From contig NZ_JAAGXA010000007.1 of assembly GCF_010686755.1 (NCBI RefSeq), forward strand, positions 124,001-188,000: a DNA stretch of 64,000 bases, written 5' to 3'. Of this stretch, positions 30,756-39,323 are shown in pieces (within the stretch, counting starts at the first letter, position 1; every line of letters begins with the position of its first letter). The translations under genes and the position numbers were made by a program. This DNA is from Nocardioides zeae. Its GTDB lineage: Bacteria > Actinomycetota > Actinomycetes > Propionibacteriales > Nocardioidaceae. The notes beneath the pieces were generated by a model. The model had not been told where the DNA came from. It made no database searches and was given only the letters and a program-made list of their open reading frames with translations.

Positions 30756-31681
30756 GCGGGCCTGCCGAGGACCTGCGGGTGCGTCGGCTCCGCACGCGCT
30801 TGCACGAGGCGGGCCTGTCGGGCTCGTTCCTCGTCCGTGACCTCCGCACCGGGCAGCAGGTGGCGATCGGCCCGGAGGAGCGGTACGCCGTGGCCTCGCT
30901 CGTGAAGGTCCCGCTGGCGATGGCCGTGCTGGAGCGGGTGGCGACGGGCGTCATCGACCCGGCCCGACGGCTGCGGGTCGGGCCGGGGGACCCGGCGCTG
31001 GCCGACCGTCCGGGTCCGCCGGGCACGGGGCGCTTCCGACACGCGGTGGACGTCGCGGTGGAGGACCTGCTCTACCTGGCTGTCTCGTTGAGCGACTCGA
31101 CGGCCGCGGACGCGCTGTTCGGCCTCGTGCCGCCGCCGGAGGTCGGGGCCCACCTGGCCGCGATCGGGATCGAGGGCATCGAGGTGCGGCACCCGGTGGG
31201 CGACCTCAACGCGACCCCGGCGGAGCGGCTCGACGCCGCCGAGGGCCACCTGGCCCACCGGCTGGCCATCGGCACGGGCACGGCCGACGGCGGCCACGCC
31301 GTGGCCCAGCTGGACCTGACCCGGGCCTCGACCGCCACCGCGACGGCGCTGGCCGACCTGCTGGAGGTGCTGTGGGCGCCGGCTGGCGCGTCGCGCGTGC
31401 GCCCGGAGGTGGCGCTCCGGGTGCGCACCCTCCTCGGGCTCAACGTCATGCGGCAGCGCCTCGCCACGGAGCTGGCCAGCGACGCGGCACGCTGGTCGTC
31501 GAAGACCGGGACCCTGCTCAACGAGCGCCACGAGGCGGGCGTGGTCGAGCACGACGACGGCGGGGTGCTGGCCGTCGTGGCCCTCACGCGCTCGCGGGTG
31601 CCCGCGGTCGTGCAGCCGGTCGCGGAGGCGGAGATGGCTGCGGTCGCGCGCGGTCTCCACGACGTGCTCCGCGCGGGCTGA
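30752..31681 (+). CDS. blaB: Cytosolic beta-lactamase-fold protein, BlaB-like
   Basis: This 309-aa penicillin-recognising fold has S49-L-V-K52, S114-D-S116 and K251-T-G-T, but no signal peptide. At the omega loop the sequence is V149-G-D-L-N153, so the Glu that deacylates penicilloyl-enzyme in class A lactamases is a Val. It should bind but not turn over beta-lactams efficiently. Co-translated with the LysR gene (GTGA overlap). S. cacaoi BlaB is likewise a cytoplasmic, non-hydrolysing partner of BlaA needed for induction, so a regulatory role is inferred. Confidence 0.8.
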   Translation: MSGPAEDLRVRRLRTRLHEAGLSGSFLVRDLRTGQQVAIGPEERYAVASLVKVPLAMAVLERVATGVIDPARRLRVGPGDPALADRPGPPGTGRFRHAVDVAVEDLLYLAVSLSDSTAADALFGLVPPPEVGAHLAAIGIEGIEVRHPVGDLNATPAERLDAAEGHLAHRLAIGTGTADGGHAVAQLDLTRASTATATALADLLEVLWAPAGASRVRPEVALRVRTLLGLNVMRQRLATELASDAARWSSKTGTLLNERHEAGVVEHDDGGVLAVVALTRSRVPAVVQPVAEAEMAAVARGLHDVLRAG

Positions 31682-31697
31682 GCCCGGTCCCGGCTCC

Positions 31698-31745
31698 GGA
31701 CGTCATGCGGATCGCCGCCCCCGGGCACCGCGGCGCATGACGTCC
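31698..31745. repeat. Family B 48-bp palindromic element, copy 3
   Basis: Arms GGACGTCATGCG (31698-31709) and CGCATGACGTCC (31734-31745) with a 24-nt loop; the loop is close to the reverse complement of the copy-1 loop, so this copy is inverted. It lies between the convergent blaB-like and thioesterase genes. Confidence 0.92.
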
Positions 31746-31752
31746 CGCGGGG

Positions 31753-32202
31753 TCAGCGCGCGCGCCACCGCTTCCACACGGCGTCGGCCTCGGCACGGAC
31801 CTTCCCGTCGTGCTCGAGCCAGACGTGCGCCGTGATCTCGTCGCGGCTGGCCTCCCGCACCTCGGCGCCCAGCGTGAGCGTGGCCTCCAGCGGGGTGGGG
31901 CGTCGGTAGCGCACGTCGAGGCCGGCGGTCACGTAGGGCAGCGGCACGCCCGGGTCGGCCGGCCACCCCCGCTCGTGCGCGGCGTGGGTGACGGCGGCGG
32001 CGGAGTGGCAGTCGAGGACGGTGGCGATGATGCCCCCGTTGAGGAACCCCAGGCCGTTGTCGTGCTCGGGCCACGGCGTGAAGGACGCGGTCACGCGGTC
32101 GCCGTCGGCGAAGCTCTGCAGCTGCAGGCCCTTCGCGTTCGCCGGTCCGCAGCCGAAGCACGGCAGGTCGGGGAAGTAGGTCTGCTGCAGGCTGGTGTCC
32201 AC
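31753..32202 (-). CDS. PaaI-type hotdog thioesterase
   Basis: This 149-aa hotdog-fold protein has the family segment L-G-F-L-N-G-G-I-I-A-T-V-L-D-C-H-S-A-A-A, with the acidic catalytic-helix residue Asp, and the strand L-D-V-R-Y-R-R-P-T-P-L. An N-terminal C-F-G-C-G pair precedes the fold and is seen in some actinobacterial members. It likely hydrolyses an acyl-CoA; the substrate is unknown. The FUSC gene ends 4 nt upstream of its start, so the two are probably co-transcribed. Confidence 0.85.
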   Translation of the reverse strand: MDTSLQQTYFPDLPCFGCGPANAKGLQLQSFADGDRVTASFTPWPEHDNGLGFLNGGIIATVLDCHSAAAVTHAAHERGWPADPGVPLPYVTAGLDVRYRRPTPLEATLTLGAEVREASRDEITAHVWLEHDGKVRAEADAVWKRWRAR

Positions 32203-32206
32203 CCGG

Positions 32207-33259
32207 CTACCCTGCCACCCCGTCGGCCGACGGACCCGGCGGGCTGACCGGTGCCGGGCGGTCCCGCGTCGCCGCGGCGACGCCCATCCCGACCGCCGTG
32301 CCCAGCAACGTCTCGACGAGTCGGTCGAGCACGAGCGGCCCGACGGGCAACGGCGCCGCCAGCTGCCCCATGAGCAGCGCCAGGGGCGTGATGAACACGA
32401 GGGCCGCGGCGTAGTTGCGGACCACCAGCAGCTCGGCGGCTCCCTGGAGCACGGCGGCGAGCAGCACCGCCGCGAGCGGCGGCAGGTGGAGGGAGAGCAC
32501 CACGAAGGCGACGCCGACGCCCAGCAGCGTGCCGACCGCCCGCTGCGAGCCCCGGGCGACCTGCGCCCGCAGCCGGGGTGCGCTGAGGGGCGCCACCGCC
32601 GCCACCATCGCCCAGTAGGGATGCCCGATCCCGGCCGCGGTGGCGACGGCGCCCGCCACGAGCACCGCGGCGGCGACGCGGGCGACGTGCCGTCGCCGCA
32701 CGGGAGCGGCGGCGCTCGGCGGCCGGGCGGGCACGGGCTCGCTCCGGGTCCTGGCCCGGTGCTCGTCGAGCCGGCCGAGCGTGACCGCCAGGGCCGCCGT
32801 ACCCGTGGCGACGCCGAGGGCGGCCAGGAGGTCGCCGGGTCGGCTCGGGTGGGCGGCGCAGGCGCCGACGGCGAAGACGGCGAAGAGCGGGCCGGGCGGG
32901 ATCCACCGGCGCCGGTCCGAGACGGCCGTGGCCACCGCGCCGACGGCTGCGGCGGCGGGGACGACCAGCCAGGCGCGGTCGGGGCTGAGCCCCACGGCCG
33001 TGCCGACCAGGGTGGCGCCGACCAGCAGGACGCCGGCGTGCGCCTGGACGCGCCAGCGGTCGGGGGAGGGCGAGCTCCCGCCGTACACCGCGGCGAACGC
33101 CCCGAACACGGCGAACAGGCCCCACGCCAGGTGGTCGGTCGCGAGCAGGACGAGGAGGGGGAGGAGCACGGACAGCGCGGCCCGCAGCGCCACCACCCGC
33201 GTGCCGCTCGCCGGGTGGAACCTCAGCACGTCCCGCAGGTGCGCACCGAACCGTTCCAC
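32207..33259 (-). CDS. FUSC-family membrane protein
   Basis: This 350-aa integral membrane protein has two blocks of hydrophobic helices (about 20-175 and 205-325) separated by a charged linker. This duplicated six-helix plan is the FUSC/aromatic-acid-exporter-like architecture. Typical features are L-A-W-G-L-F-A-V-F-G-A-F-A-A-V-Y-G-G near the start and R-A-V-G-T-L-L-G-V-G-V-A in the second half. Substrate is unknown. GTG 33259 is the best start; the longer in-frame version from 33307 begins in the neighbouring EthD remnant. Confidence 0.8.
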   Translation of the reverse strand: MERFGAHLRDVLRFHPASGTRVVALRAALSVLLPLLVLLATDHLAWGLFAVFGAFAAVYGGSSPSPDRWRVQAHAGVLLVGATLVGTAVGLSPDRAWLVVPAAAAVGAVATAVSDRRRWIPPGPLFAVFAVGACAAHPSRPGDLLAALGVATGTAALAVTLGRLDEHRARTRSEPVPARPPSAAAPVRRRHVARVAAAVLVAGAVATAAGIGHPYWAMVAAVAPLSAPRLRAQVARGSQRAVGTLLGVGVAFVVLSLHLPPLAAVLLAAVLQGAAELLVVRNYAAALVFITPLALLMGQLAAPLPVGPLVLDRLVETLLGTAVGMGVAAATRDRPAPVSPPGPSADGVAG

Positions 33260-33288
33260 CCGGCGATGGTGCCAGGTGCCGGGTGGGG

Positions 33289-33441
33289 TCAGTCCTGCGC
33301 CTCCCACATCGTGACCTCCACGCCGGCCACGGCGAAGTTCCCCATGTCCGCGGACCCGGCCTGCCCCTCGGGCGAGGCGAGCGCGGCGAGCGCCGCCTCG
33401 CGGTCCGCGAACGTGAGGACGGCGACGACGAAGTACGGCAC
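33289..33441 (-). pseudogene. 5'-truncated remnant of an EthD-family protein
   Basis: A 50-codon stretch reading P-Y-F-V-V-A-V-L-T-F-A-D-R-E-A-A and ending D-M-G-N-F-A-V-A-G-V-E-V-T-M-W-E matches the second half of small EthD-domain proteins (usually about 100 aa). The first half is missing: upstream in this frame is the coding sequence of the MHS transporter. No Shine-Dalgarno precedes the GTG at 33441. I read it as a decayed gene; a short translated product cannot be excluded. Confidence 0.55.
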
Positions 33442-33464
33442 GGTGGCGGGACCGGCGAGCGCGC

Positions 33465-34844
33465 TCAGTCGAGCGCGCGGTCGTGACGCAGCGAGGACCG
33501 CGCCGTCTCGCGGGCCAGCACGACGGAGACGATCGTGATGACCGACGCCACCGTGACGTAGAGCGCCACGGCCGTCGTGTTGCCGTCCTCGACGTCGCCC
33601 AGCAGGCGGAGGGCGATGATCGGCGCGAGGGCGCCGGCGAAGATCGACGCGAGCTGGTAGCCCACCGAGGCGCCGGTGTAGCGCACCGACGTGCCGAACA
33701 GCTCGGAGAAGAAGGCGGCCTGCGGGGCGTACATGAGGGCGTGCAGCGTCAGGCCCACCACGACGGCCAGGATGATCAGGCCCTGCGAGCCCGACTCGAC
33801 GAGGTCGAAGAAGAAGAACGACCACACGGCGACGCCCACCGCGCCGACGAGGTACAGCGGTCGTCGGCCGATCCGGTCCGACCACGCGCCGAAGGCGGGG
33901 ATGACGAAGAAGTGGACGACGGACCCCACCAGCAGCGCCTGCAGGATCGGGCCGCGATCGCCGCCGGCGTACTCCACGAGGTAGGTGATCGAGATGACCG
34001 TGAAGATGTAGTAGCTGATGTTCTCGGCCATCCGCATGCCCATCGCGACGGCCACCTCGCGGGGGTACAGCCGGATCACCTCGAGGATCGGGAGCTGCTC
34101 CTTGCCTCCCTCGGCCTGCTGGGCCTCGCGCTCCCGGCGGGCCTCCGCGAACACGGGCGACTCCTCGATGCTCAGGCGGACCCACAGGCCGATGAGCACG
34201 AGCACGGCGGACAGCACGAACGGGATCCGCCAGCCCCAGGCCTCGAAGGTCTCGTCGGACTGCACGAGCGCGAGGATCCACAGCACGGCGGTCGCGAGCA
34301 GGTTGCCGAGCGCCACGCCGGCCTGCGTCCACGACGACCAGAAGCCACGGTGCTCGTCCTTGCCGTGCTCGGCCGCCATCAGCACGGCGCCTCCCCACTC
34401 GCCGCCGACGGCGAAGCCCTGCACGAGACGGCAGGTGAGCAGGAGGAGCGGGGCCGCGACGCCGACGGTCGCGTACGTCGGGAGCAGGCCGATCGCGACC
34501 GTCGCCGCCCCCATGAGGACGAGGGAGAGCACCAGCATCTTCTTGCGGCCGACCTTGTCGCCGTAGTGGCCGAAGACCACGCCGCCGAGGGGGCGGGCCA
34601 CGAAACCGAGGGCGTAGGTGCCGAACGCGAGCAGCGTCCCGGTCACCGGGTCGGACTCGGGGAAGAACAGCGTGCCGAACACGAGGGCGGCGGCGGAGCC
34701 GTAGAGGAAGAAGTCGTACCACTCGACGGCCGTGCCGATGAGGGACGCGAAGACGACCTTGACGATCGGCGTGCGCGGTGGTGCGGCGGGGCTGCCGGGG
34801 CTGCCGGGGCTGCCGGGTGCGCCGGGCTGCAGGGACGTGGACAT
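33465..34844 (-). CDS. MHS-family major facilitator transporter
   Basis: This 459-aa, 12-helix proton symporter has the MHS opening A-S-L-I-G-T-A-V-E-W-Y-D-F-F-L-Y-G, the loop G-D-K-V-G-R-K-K between helices 2 and 3, and R-L-V-Q-G-F-A-V-G-G-E-W-G-G. The N-terminal tail carries Gly-Ser-Pro repeats from a 9-bp DNA repeat. Family members import organic acids or betaines. The upstream SDR gene (64-nt gap) suggests a hydroxy acid such as 3-hydroxybutyrate, but this is inference. Confidence 0.9.
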   Translation of the reverse strand: MSTSLQPGAPGSPGSPGSPAAPPRTPIVKVVFASLIGTAVEWYDFFLYGSAAALVFGTLFFPESDPVTGTLLAFGTYALGFVARPLGGVVFGHYGDKVGRKKMLVLSLVLMGAATVAIGLLPTYATVGVAAPLLLLTCRLVQGFAVGGEWGGAVLMAAEHGKDEHRGFWSSWTQAGVALGNLLATAVLWILALVQSDETFEAWGWRIPFVLSAVLVLIGLWVRLSIEESPVFAEARREREAQQAEGGKEQLPILEVIRLYPREVAVAMGMRMAENISYYIFTVISITYLVEYAGGDRGPILQALLVGSVVHFFVIPAFGAWSDRIGRRPLYLVGAVGVAVWSFFFFDLVESGSQGLIILAVVVGLTLHALMYAPQAAFFSELFGTSVRYTGASVGYQLASIFAGALAPIIALRLLGDVEDGNTTAVALYVTVASVITIVSVVLARETARSSLRHDRALD

Positions 34845-34908
34845 GGGGGAGCCTCTCTGGCGGTGCGGGTGGGGGATCGGGGAGGAGGGGAGCGGGTCGG
34901 TGGCCGGG

Positions 34909-35676
34909 TCAGGTCGCGCTCCACCCGCCGTCCAGCAGGTGGGAGGTGCCGGTCACGGAGACGGCGTCGGGGCCGCACAGCCACCCCACGACGGAGGCGA
35001 CCTCGCTCGGCTCGACCATCCGCTTCAACGGGCTGCGGGCGAGGAGCACCTCGTCGACGACCCGGTCGGCCGGCAGGTCGTGCTGCTGCGCCTGGTCGGC
35101 GATCTGCTGCTCGACGAGCGGGGTCCGCACGTAGCCGGGGGCCACCGTCGTCGAGGTGACGCCGTGCGGGGCGCCCTCGATGGCGATCACCTTCGACAGG
35201 CCCTCGAGGCCGTGCTTCGCCGCGACGTACGGGGCCTTGAAGGGCGATGCCCGGTGGCCGTGGATGCTCGTCACGTGGACGAGGCGGCCCCAGCCGCGCT
35301 CGTACATGCCGGGCAGGACGCCGCGGCTCAGCAGGAAGGGCGCCTCGAGCATGAGGGCGTGCATCCGGCGCCAGACGGTCGGGTCGAGCTCGTGCACCGG
35401 CGCCACGTGCTGGAACCCCGCGTTGTTGACGAGCACGTCGACCGTGTCGAGCGGGAGCGAGGCGAGGTCCTCGGGATCCGTCAGGTCGACGACGAGGGCG
35501 GTGCCGCCGACGCGGGACGCGACGGTCGTCGCGCCCTCGGTGTCGCGGTCGACGACGAGGACGTGGGCGCCGTCGCCCGCGAGCCGCTCCGCGACCGCGG
35601 CGCCGATCCCGCTCGCGGCCCCGGTGACGAGGGCCGTGCGGCCGGCGAGCGGGGGTGTGAGGTGGGTCTCAGGCAT
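34909..35676 (-). CDS. SDR oxidoreductase, 3-hydroxybutyrate dehydrogenase-like
   Basis: This 255-aa short-chain dehydrogenase has the NAD-binding T-G-A-A-S-G-I-G, N-N-A-G-F-Q-H, and the catalytic Ser with Y-V-A-A-K. The Q-H following NNAG, S-I-H-G-H and the C-terminal L-D-G-G-W resemble D-3-hydroxybutyrate dehydrogenases, which oxidise 3-hydroxybutyrate to acetoacetate. It is followed by the MHS transporter and preceded by a GAF/PucR regulator on the same strand, forming a possible uptake-catabolism-control cluster. Confidence 0.85.
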   Translation of the reverse strand: MPETHLTPPLAGRTALVTGAASGIGAAVAERLAGDGAHVLVVDRDTEGATTVASRVGGTALVVDLTDPEDLASLPLDTVDVLVNNAGFQHVAPVHELDPTVWRRMHALMLEAPFLLSRGVLPGMYERGWGRLVHVTSIHGHRASPFKAPYVAAKHGLEGLSKVIAIEGAPHGVTSTTVAPGYVRTPLVEQQIADQAQQHDLPADRVVDEVLLARSPLKRMVEPSEVASVVGWLCGPDAVSVTGTSHLLDGGWSAT

Positions 35677-35740
35677 GCGCGCCACGCTAGGGCGGCGCTC
35701 GGCCGCGCCACCATGTCTCCTGTCACCACATCCGTGCCGC

Positions 35741-37624
35741 TCAGGTGGGTGGTGGGGACACCTCGCCACGGCGCAGACGGACGACGCGGAGCGCGAGCTG
35801 GAGGTCGAGGGCCCGCTCGGGGGCGCGCCAGTCCGTCCCCAGCAGCTCGCCGACGCGGTCGAGGCGCTGGGTGACGGTGTTGGGGTGCAGGTGGAGCCGC
35901 GCGGCGGTGGCGCGCACGACCCCGCCGGTCGCGAACCACGCCTCCAGCGTGCCGCGCAGGTCCGTGCCCCGGCGTCGGTCGTGCTCGAGCACGGCGCCGA
36001 GCGTCGCGGTGACGAAGTCGCCGACGCTCTCCGGCCCGGCGGTGCCGAGGAGCAGGCGGGTCACGCCGAGCGCGGCGGGGTCGGCGACCTCCCCCCGTCG
36101 TCCGAGGACGAGGAGGGTCTCGAGGACGCGTACCGCCTCGGTCAACGCGCGTCGCGCCGCACCCGCGTGGACGTCGCCGTCGCACGTCGCGACGCCGACG
36201 GTGACGTGGGCCCCGGCAGCCTCGAGCGGTGCGGCGAGGGCGGCGCCGACGGCGCGCGGTCCGTCGTCCCCCACCGGCAGCAGCGCGACGAGCCGCCCGT
36301 CGTGGTCGGCCGCCAGGCCGCCCGAGCGGCGTGCGACGCGCGCCAGCGACCGGAGCGCGGAGGGCCGGTCGAGGCCCTCCACGTCGAGGGCCGCCACGGC
36401 CGAGGCACCAGCGAGGGCGGCGCCCTGCAGCCGGGCCCGGTGGCGGAGGTGGGCGGCGTCCTCGCGCGGCCGCTCGCGCAGGAGGTCGGCCAGCAGCGCC
36501 CCGCCCACCCGCTCCTCCGCGTCGGCCACGGACCGGTCGAAGAGCACGACGAGCCCGGCGACCATCGCGGCGCGCTCGAGGGTGCGTTCCTCCGAGGCGT
36601 CGAGCGGCGGCGTCCCGTGGACCACGAGGGTCGCCAGGTGCTCCTGGCCGGCGAGGGCCGGGGCCACGTGACCGGCGGCGGTCGCGACCCCGCGGCCGGA
36701 GGCGACGGCACGGGCGACGGCCTCGTCCCGTGCGTCGCCCTCCGCGAAGGGGCCGGGGTCGCCGGCGAGCGTCGTGCCCGCGGCGTCCAGGACGCCGACC
36801 CCTGCGCCGAGCCCGTCCGTCAGCACCGCGACCACGTCGGCGAGGCCGCCGCCCCGCAGGAGCAGGTCGGTCAGGCGGTCGTGGGTCAGCGCGGCGGCCT
36901 CCACCACGGCCGTCCAGCCCCGCAGCTCGCGGTTGGCCGCGTCCAGCTCCGCGAACAGCCGCGCGTTCTCGAGGGCGACCGCCGCGTGCGCGGCGAACGA
37001 GGTCAGCAGCGAGACCTCCTCCGGCGGGAAGGGACGCACGGTGCGGTGCGTCGCCAGCAGCGTCCCGATGACGCGCCCCTCGATCAGCAGCGGCACGCCG
37101 AGGATGGCGCGGATCTGCTCGCCGGCGACCGCGTCGTCGATGTAGCGCCGGTGCCGGAAGCGCTCGTCGTGCTGGTAGTCGGGGGTGAAGTAGGGGGCCC
37201 CGGTCTGCGCCACGAGGCCGAGCAGGCCGTCGCCGAGGGGGAGGCGCAGCTTGCGGAACTCCGCGGTGAGCGCGCCGTCGGTGACCCGCATGTACGACGC
37301 GCCCTCGCCCTCGTCGTTGAGGGAGAGGTAGGTCATGTCGGCCTGCAGCAGCTGGCGCGCCCGACGCACGATGGCAGCCAGCACCGCGTCGACGTCACGG
37401 AGCGCCGAGAGGTCGCTCGCCGTGTCGTAGAGCGCCGAGAGCTCGGCCTCGCGGAGCCGTTGCCGGGCGATGAGGTCGCGCAGGCGCAGGGCCACGTCGT
37501 ACCGGCGCCGTTCCTCGGCCGCAGCGGCCGGGTCGGGACTCTGCGCGACCCGCGCCTCGACGAGCGCGTCGAACTCCGAGCGGGCCGCCTCGGCGTACAG
37601 GAGGTCCAGGAACGTGGTCGGCAC
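35741..37624 (-). CDS. GAF-domain PucR-type transcriptional regulator
   Basis: This 627-aa protein has an N-terminal helical segment, a GAF sensor domain (about 60-230), a second sensor-like middle region and a C-terminal PucR HTH_30 domain (W-F-A-T-G-G-V-V-R-A-T-A-A-R-L-H; H-P-N-T-V-T-Q-R-L). Proteins of this layout commonly activate adjacent catabolic genes in actinobacteria. The SDR and transporter genes lie directly downstream with a 64-nt gap, so they are likely targets. GTG start at 37624. Confidence 0.85.
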   Translation of the reverse strand: MPTTFLDLLYAEAARSEFDALVEARVAQSPDPAAAAEERRRYDVALRLRDLIARQRLREAELSALYDTASDLSALRDVDAVLAAIVRRARQLLQADMTYLSLNDEGEGASYMRVTDGALTAEFRKLRLPLGDGLLGLVAQTGAPYFTPDYQHDERFRHRRYIDDAVAGEQIRAILGVPLLIEGRVIGTLLATHRTVRPFPPEEVSLLTSFAAHAAVALENARLFAELDAANRELRGWTAVVEAAALTHDRLTDLLLRGGGLADVVAVLTDGLGAGVGVLDAAGTTLAGDPGPFAEGDARDEAVARAVASGRGVATAAGHVAPALAGQEHLATLVVHGTPPLDASEERTLERAAMVAGLVVLFDRSVADAEERVGGALLADLLRERPREDAAHLRHRARLQGAALAGASAVAALDVEGLDRPSALRSLARVARRSGGLAADHDGRLVALLPVGDDGPRAVGAALAAPLEAAGAHVTVGVATCDGDVHAGAARRALTEAVRVLETLLVLGRRGEVADPAALGVTRLLLGTAGPESVGDFVTATLGAVLEHDRRRGTDLRGTLEAWFATGGVVRATAARLHLHPNTVTQRLDRVGELLGTDWRAPERALDLQLALRVVRLRRGEVSPPPT

Positions 37625-37650
37625 GGGGCCATGATGCGCCACGTCGGGGC

Positions 37651-38400
37651 TCAGGTGGCGACGCGCAGGTCCCCGTGGCCGAGGAGCGGGAGGGTGCGCC
37701 CGAGAGCGCGGCCGAAGGCGGCGTAGACGGGGTCGTCGAGGACGGGCCGCGCACCGCTCGGGGAGGGGACGGCGACGGTGGCGCGCACGTGGACGGTGAG
37801 GTCGCCGCCGTCGGGCAGCGCGAGCACGCCGCCGTCCTGCCGGGTGGCCGTGGTCCACCCCTGCGCGTGCCAGAGCACCGCGTCGGCCACGAGGTAGGCC
37901 GCGAGGCCCGAGGGGGCGTCGGCGAGGAAGGCGGGGAGCGCGACCTCGTAGGCGGGGTTCCCGGTCAGTGCGGCCATCGTCTCGGCCTGCTCGCCCGGCA
38001 CGAGGACGCTCCCGCCGTCGGCGGTGAAGCGCGTGCGGTGACCTCCGCGGCGCAGGCGGTCGTTGACCGCCTCGGCACCGCCGAGCAGCGCGACGAGGGT
38101 GGCGAGCGCCGCGTCCGGGGACCCGCTGGTCGGCCGCGCCGCGCGGGCGGCGGCGTCGAGGACGGTGGCGAGGTCCGGTGCCTCCTCCGCTGCGGACGCA
38201 GCGCCGAGGTCGACGGCCTGGGCGGCCAGGAGCGGGCTCGCGGCCCCGGCGCCCGGGGCGGGGCGGAGGTCGCCGTGGCCGAGCTCGATCTCGGGGCTGG
38301 ACAGCAGCAGCGACCACTCCCGGGCGACGGGCGCCAGCTCCGCGCGCCACACGTCGAGCACGCGCTGCGACGTGCCGACGTGGTCGGGGTGAGTGGTCAC
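37651..38400 (-). CDS. Hypothetical protein
   Basis: This 249-aa protein is not recognised. It is soluble, Ala-rich and lacks a signal peptide. Notable stretches are E-L-G-H-G-D-L-R near the start and L-L-G-H-G-D-L-R-V-A-T at the extreme end, a repeated G-H-G-D-L-R motif. The GTG at 38400 is chosen as the start; the reading frame shows normal high-GC codon bias. It ends 26 nt before the regulator gene start on the same strand. Confidence 0.6.
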   Translation of the reverse strand: MTTHPDHVGTSQRVLDVWRAELAPVAREWSLLLSSPEIELGHGDLRPAPGAGAASPLLAAQAVDLGAASAAEEAPDLATVLDAAARAARPTSGSPDAALATLVALLGGAEAVNDRLRRGGHRTRFTADGGSVLVPGEQAETMAALTGNPAYEVALPAFLADAPSGLAAYLVADAVLWHAQGWTTATRQDGGVLALPDGGDLTVHVRATVAVPSPSGARPVLDDPVYAAFGRALGRTLPLLGHGDLRVAT

Positions 38401-38459
38401 GACTGATGGAACCACTTCCAGGGGGCCTGCAGGGGACGAACGGGAAAGGTCGGGCCCGC

Positions 38460-39224
38460 TCAGCGGAGCGCGTACGTCGCGAGCGAGACCCCGACGTAGT
38501 GGGTGGCGAACGCGAGGATGGTGAACGTGTGGAACACCTCGTGGAACCCGAACCACCGCGGGGACGGGTTGGGCCGCTTCAGGGCGTACACCACCCCGCC
38601 GATCGTGTAGAGCGCACCGCCCGCGCAGATGAGCACGAAGACCGCGACGCCGATCCCGGTGCCGTACTGGTCCACGGCACCCGAGGCGAAGTCGGGGATG
38701 AAGAAGACGGCGGCCCAGCCGAGGGCGATGTAGATCGGGGCGCTCAGCCAGCGGGGCGCGCCCGCCCAGAAGACCTTCATGAGCACGCCGGAGACGGCGC
38801 CCGTCCACACGACCCACAGCAGCGCCTCCTGCTGCCAGCCGTCGAGCAGGAGCAGGGTGAACGGGGTGTAGGAGCCGGCGATCAGCAGGAAGATGTTGGA
38901 GTGGTCGAAGCGCCGCAGGAAGGTCCACACGCCGTGGGACCAGGTGCCCCGGTGGTAGACCGCCGAGACCGTGAACAGCAGGAGCGCCGAGACCGTGAAG
39001 ACGGTCGAGCCGATCCGGGTCGTCGCGTCGGGTGACAGCACGACGAGCACGATGCCGGCGGCCAGCGTCAGCGGCGCGGTGCCGAGGTGGAGCCAGCCCC
39101 GCAGCTTCGGCTTCACCTCGTCGAGGGCGTCGCGTACGTGCTTGCTGGCGGCGTCGATGCGGTGGCCCGCCGAGTCACGCAGGTCCGCGATGCTCTCGGA
39201 GAGGCGCTGGGTCGGGGCGTTCAT
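38460..39224 (-). CDS. Hemolysin III / PAQR-family membrane protein
   Basis: This 254-aa protein has seven predicted helices and the PAQR metal-site motifs S-A-V-Y-H-R-G-T-W, F-D-H-S-N-I-F-L-L-I-A-G-S-Y-T-P and H-E-V-F-H-T-F-T-I. Bacterial members (TrhA) affect membrane lipid homeostasis. It diverges from the Z-prenyl synthase, an arrangement also seen at Rv1085c-Rv1086 of mycobacteria. The ATG at 39224 gives the usual length. Confidence 0.92.
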   Translation of the reverse strand: MNAPTQRLSESIADLRDSAGHRIDAASKHVRDALDEVKPKLRGWLHLGTAPLTLAAGIVLVVLSPDATTRIGSTVFTVSALLLFTVSAVYHRGTWSHGVWTFLRRFDHSNIFLLIAGSYTPFTLLLLDGWQQEALLWVVWTGAVSGVLMKVFWAGAPRWLSAPIYIALGWAAVFFIPDFASGAVDQYGTGIGVAVFVLICAGGALYTIGGVVYALKRPNPSPRWFGFHEVFHTFTILAFATHYVGVSLATYALR

Positions 39225-39323
39225 GGGCTCCAATGTAAGCGCTGGTGGGCCGTTCGACGCCGCCGTGAGCATGAGTTCACCCACGCTGCGGACGAACGTC
39301 GCCGAGCCACTAGCATCGCCCGG

